DNA of 5,816 bases from Actinomycetota bacterium (GTDB lineage: Bacteria; Actinomycetota; Acidimicrobiia; Acidimicrobiales; Ilumatobacteraceae), in contig WLEG01000124.1 in assembly GCA_009704425.1 (NCBI GenBank), forward strand, positions 1 through 5,816, written 5' to 3'. How positions within the stretch are numbered: position 1 is the first letter of the stretch; every line of letters starts with the position of its first letter. A program made the position numbers and the translations under genes. The notes under the pieces are model-generated. The model saw only the letters and a program-made list of their open reading frames with translations, did no database searches and was not told the DNA's origin. Shown here one piece after another: positions 5,199 to 5,816 of this stretch.

Positions 5199-5816
5199 CC
5201 GCTCGGGCGCACCACTCCCACAACGCGACCCGACGGTCGGGGCGATCCGACCGGCGCGTCGATCCCAGTCGGTGGATCGGACGTCGAGCACGATCACTCC
5301 AGAAACCCCCGCTGGCCCCGAGATTCGACGCATCCGTGGCCGCCAGCCACACGATCGTGTCGGCACCCTGATCGGCATCGCGCAGGAACGGTCCGGTCAA
5401 ACGCGCGAAACCCGGAAGTGCGGTGCGAACCCCCGGGGTGTCGGCCCAGCCCGGATGCATGCAGGCGAAGTGCACCCCGGGCCGCCGCTGCGCCCACAAC
5501 TCGTTCAGCGTGACCTGCATCCGCTTGGCCGTCGCGTATTGCCTGGTTCCGTCGTACGAATTCCCGACGAGCGGTTCGGGAGACGCCGCCGACATGTCGG
5601 CGAGAGCGGCCGCGTACATGCCGCCGGACGACACGGTGATCACGCGTCCGTGGCTCCGTTCGAGAACGTCCACCAAGGTCTCGGTCATGAGGAACGGACC
5701 CACCACCTGGGCGGCCAGAGTGGATTCCAGGCCGGCGGAGTTCACGATGCGTTGCTTCGACAAGGTGCCCGCGTTGTGAACGAGCACGTCGACCCGACCC
5801 AAGGCCGCGATCTCCC
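5182..5816 (-). CDS. DHRS12-like short-chain dehydrogenase/reductase (partial, N-terminus off the right edge)
   Basis: About 210 C-terminal residues of a classical short-chain dehydrogenase, an NAD(P)-dependent oxidoreductase with a Rossmann fold. The frame is open to the right edge and reads EIAALGRVDVLVHNAG there, so the gene begins outside the window and the cofactor-binding TGxxxGxG is missing only for that reason. A TTG at 5802 is in frame but lies inside the conserved fold, so it is not the start. Seen: DVLVHNAG (from about 5788), the Ser of ITVSSGGMY, and the catalytic Tyr-x3-Lys in QYATAK (Tyr codon 5538-5536, Lys codon 5526-5524). Next come MHPGWADTPGVR, LPGF, DADQGADTIVWLA and SGGFWSDR. 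The last five blocks closely recall the DHRS12 subfamily, including its C-terminal segment, whose physiological substrate is poorly defined. It converges on the maturase gene with a 17-base coding overlap and is probably a separate transcription unit. Family call strong; substrate unknown. Confidence 0.88.
   Translation of the reverse strand, partial: EIAALGRVDVLVHNAGTLSKQRIVNSAGLESTLAAQVVGPFLMTETLVDVLERSHGRVITVSSGGMYAAALADMSAASPEPLVGNSYDGTRQYATAKRMQVTLNELWAQRRPGVHFACMHPGWADTPGVRTALPGFARLTGPFLRDADQGADTIVWLAATDASNLGASGGFWSDRARRPIHRLGSTRRSDRPDRRVALWEWCARAATTGS

Noticed and set aside
5229..5241. Small hairpin CCCGA-CGG-TCGGG after the maturase as a terminator
   Set aside because: The stem is only five base pairs, there is no T-run on either side, and it lies inside the dehydrogenase coding sequence; it is explained by base composition.
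3828..5378. Minus-strand open frame of 516 codons
   Set aside because: Antisense to the maturase, whose eleven cluster cysteines are all in place. The frame is a low-information Val/Asp/Arg/Gly-rich shadow and also overlaps the dehydrogenase in another frame.
5800..5802. TTG at 5802 as the start codon of the short-chain dehydrogenase
   Set aside because: The upstream frame to the window edge encodes EIAA, which continues the conserved fold before DVLVHNAG, and a start here would remove the whole cofactor-binding half.

Overview
The window is gene-dense, high-GC bacterial DNA, with codons strongly biased to G or C at the third position. The gene content points to an actinobacterium: a FadD19/FadD3-like acyl-CoA synthetase, a FadE-type acyl-CoA dehydrogenase with a steroid/branched-chain look, and an isocitrate lyase/PEP mutase family protein. 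An Acidimicrobiia-like or mycolic-acid-type lineage is my guess, but nothing here (no rRNA, no marker gene) fixes the taxon. I see no mobile element, CRISPR array, tRNA or rRNA, and no stretch over 300 bases without a gene.

Left half, minus strand (1-2976): three genes read leftwards and probably form one operon. An acyl-CoA dehydrogenase (2976 to 1879) is followed after a 40-base gap by an acyl-CoA synthetase (1838 to 210). The synthetase stop codon shares one base (TGATG) with the start of an isocitrate lyase/PEP mutase family gene that runs off the left edge. The first two are the activation and first oxidation steps of acyl-CoA degradation. The third enzyme family usually handles small C-C lyase chemistry, so the operon looks like a carboxylic-acid catabolic unit. 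Its substrate cannot be read from the sequence.

Middle (2977-3106): a divergent intergenic region of about 130 bases. It holds an imperfect hairpin/palindrome (2993-3017) and weak -10-like hexamers facing each way.

Right half, plus strand (3107-5198): a PhyH-type Fe(II)/2-oxoglutarate dioxygenase overlaps by 8 bases a radical-SAM/SPASM protein of the anaerobic sulfatase maturase (anSME) type. The maturase keeps all eleven cluster cysteines and the proposed catalytic Asp. No sulfatase, and no Cys/Ser-x-Pro/Ala-x-Arg maturation motif, was found by eye in the visible proteins. The maturase client must therefore lie outside the window or be unconventional. An O2-using enzyme co-translated with an O2-sensitive radical enzyme is the most thought-provoking arrangement here.

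Right edge, minus strand (5182-5816): a DHRS12-like short-chain dehydrogenase lacking its N-terminus because of the window edge. It converges on the maturase gene, and the two coding ends overlap by 17 bases. I did not find a clearly new system. The best leads are the PhyH-anSME pairing, the dehydrogenase with a relocated catalytic base, and the divergent control region.
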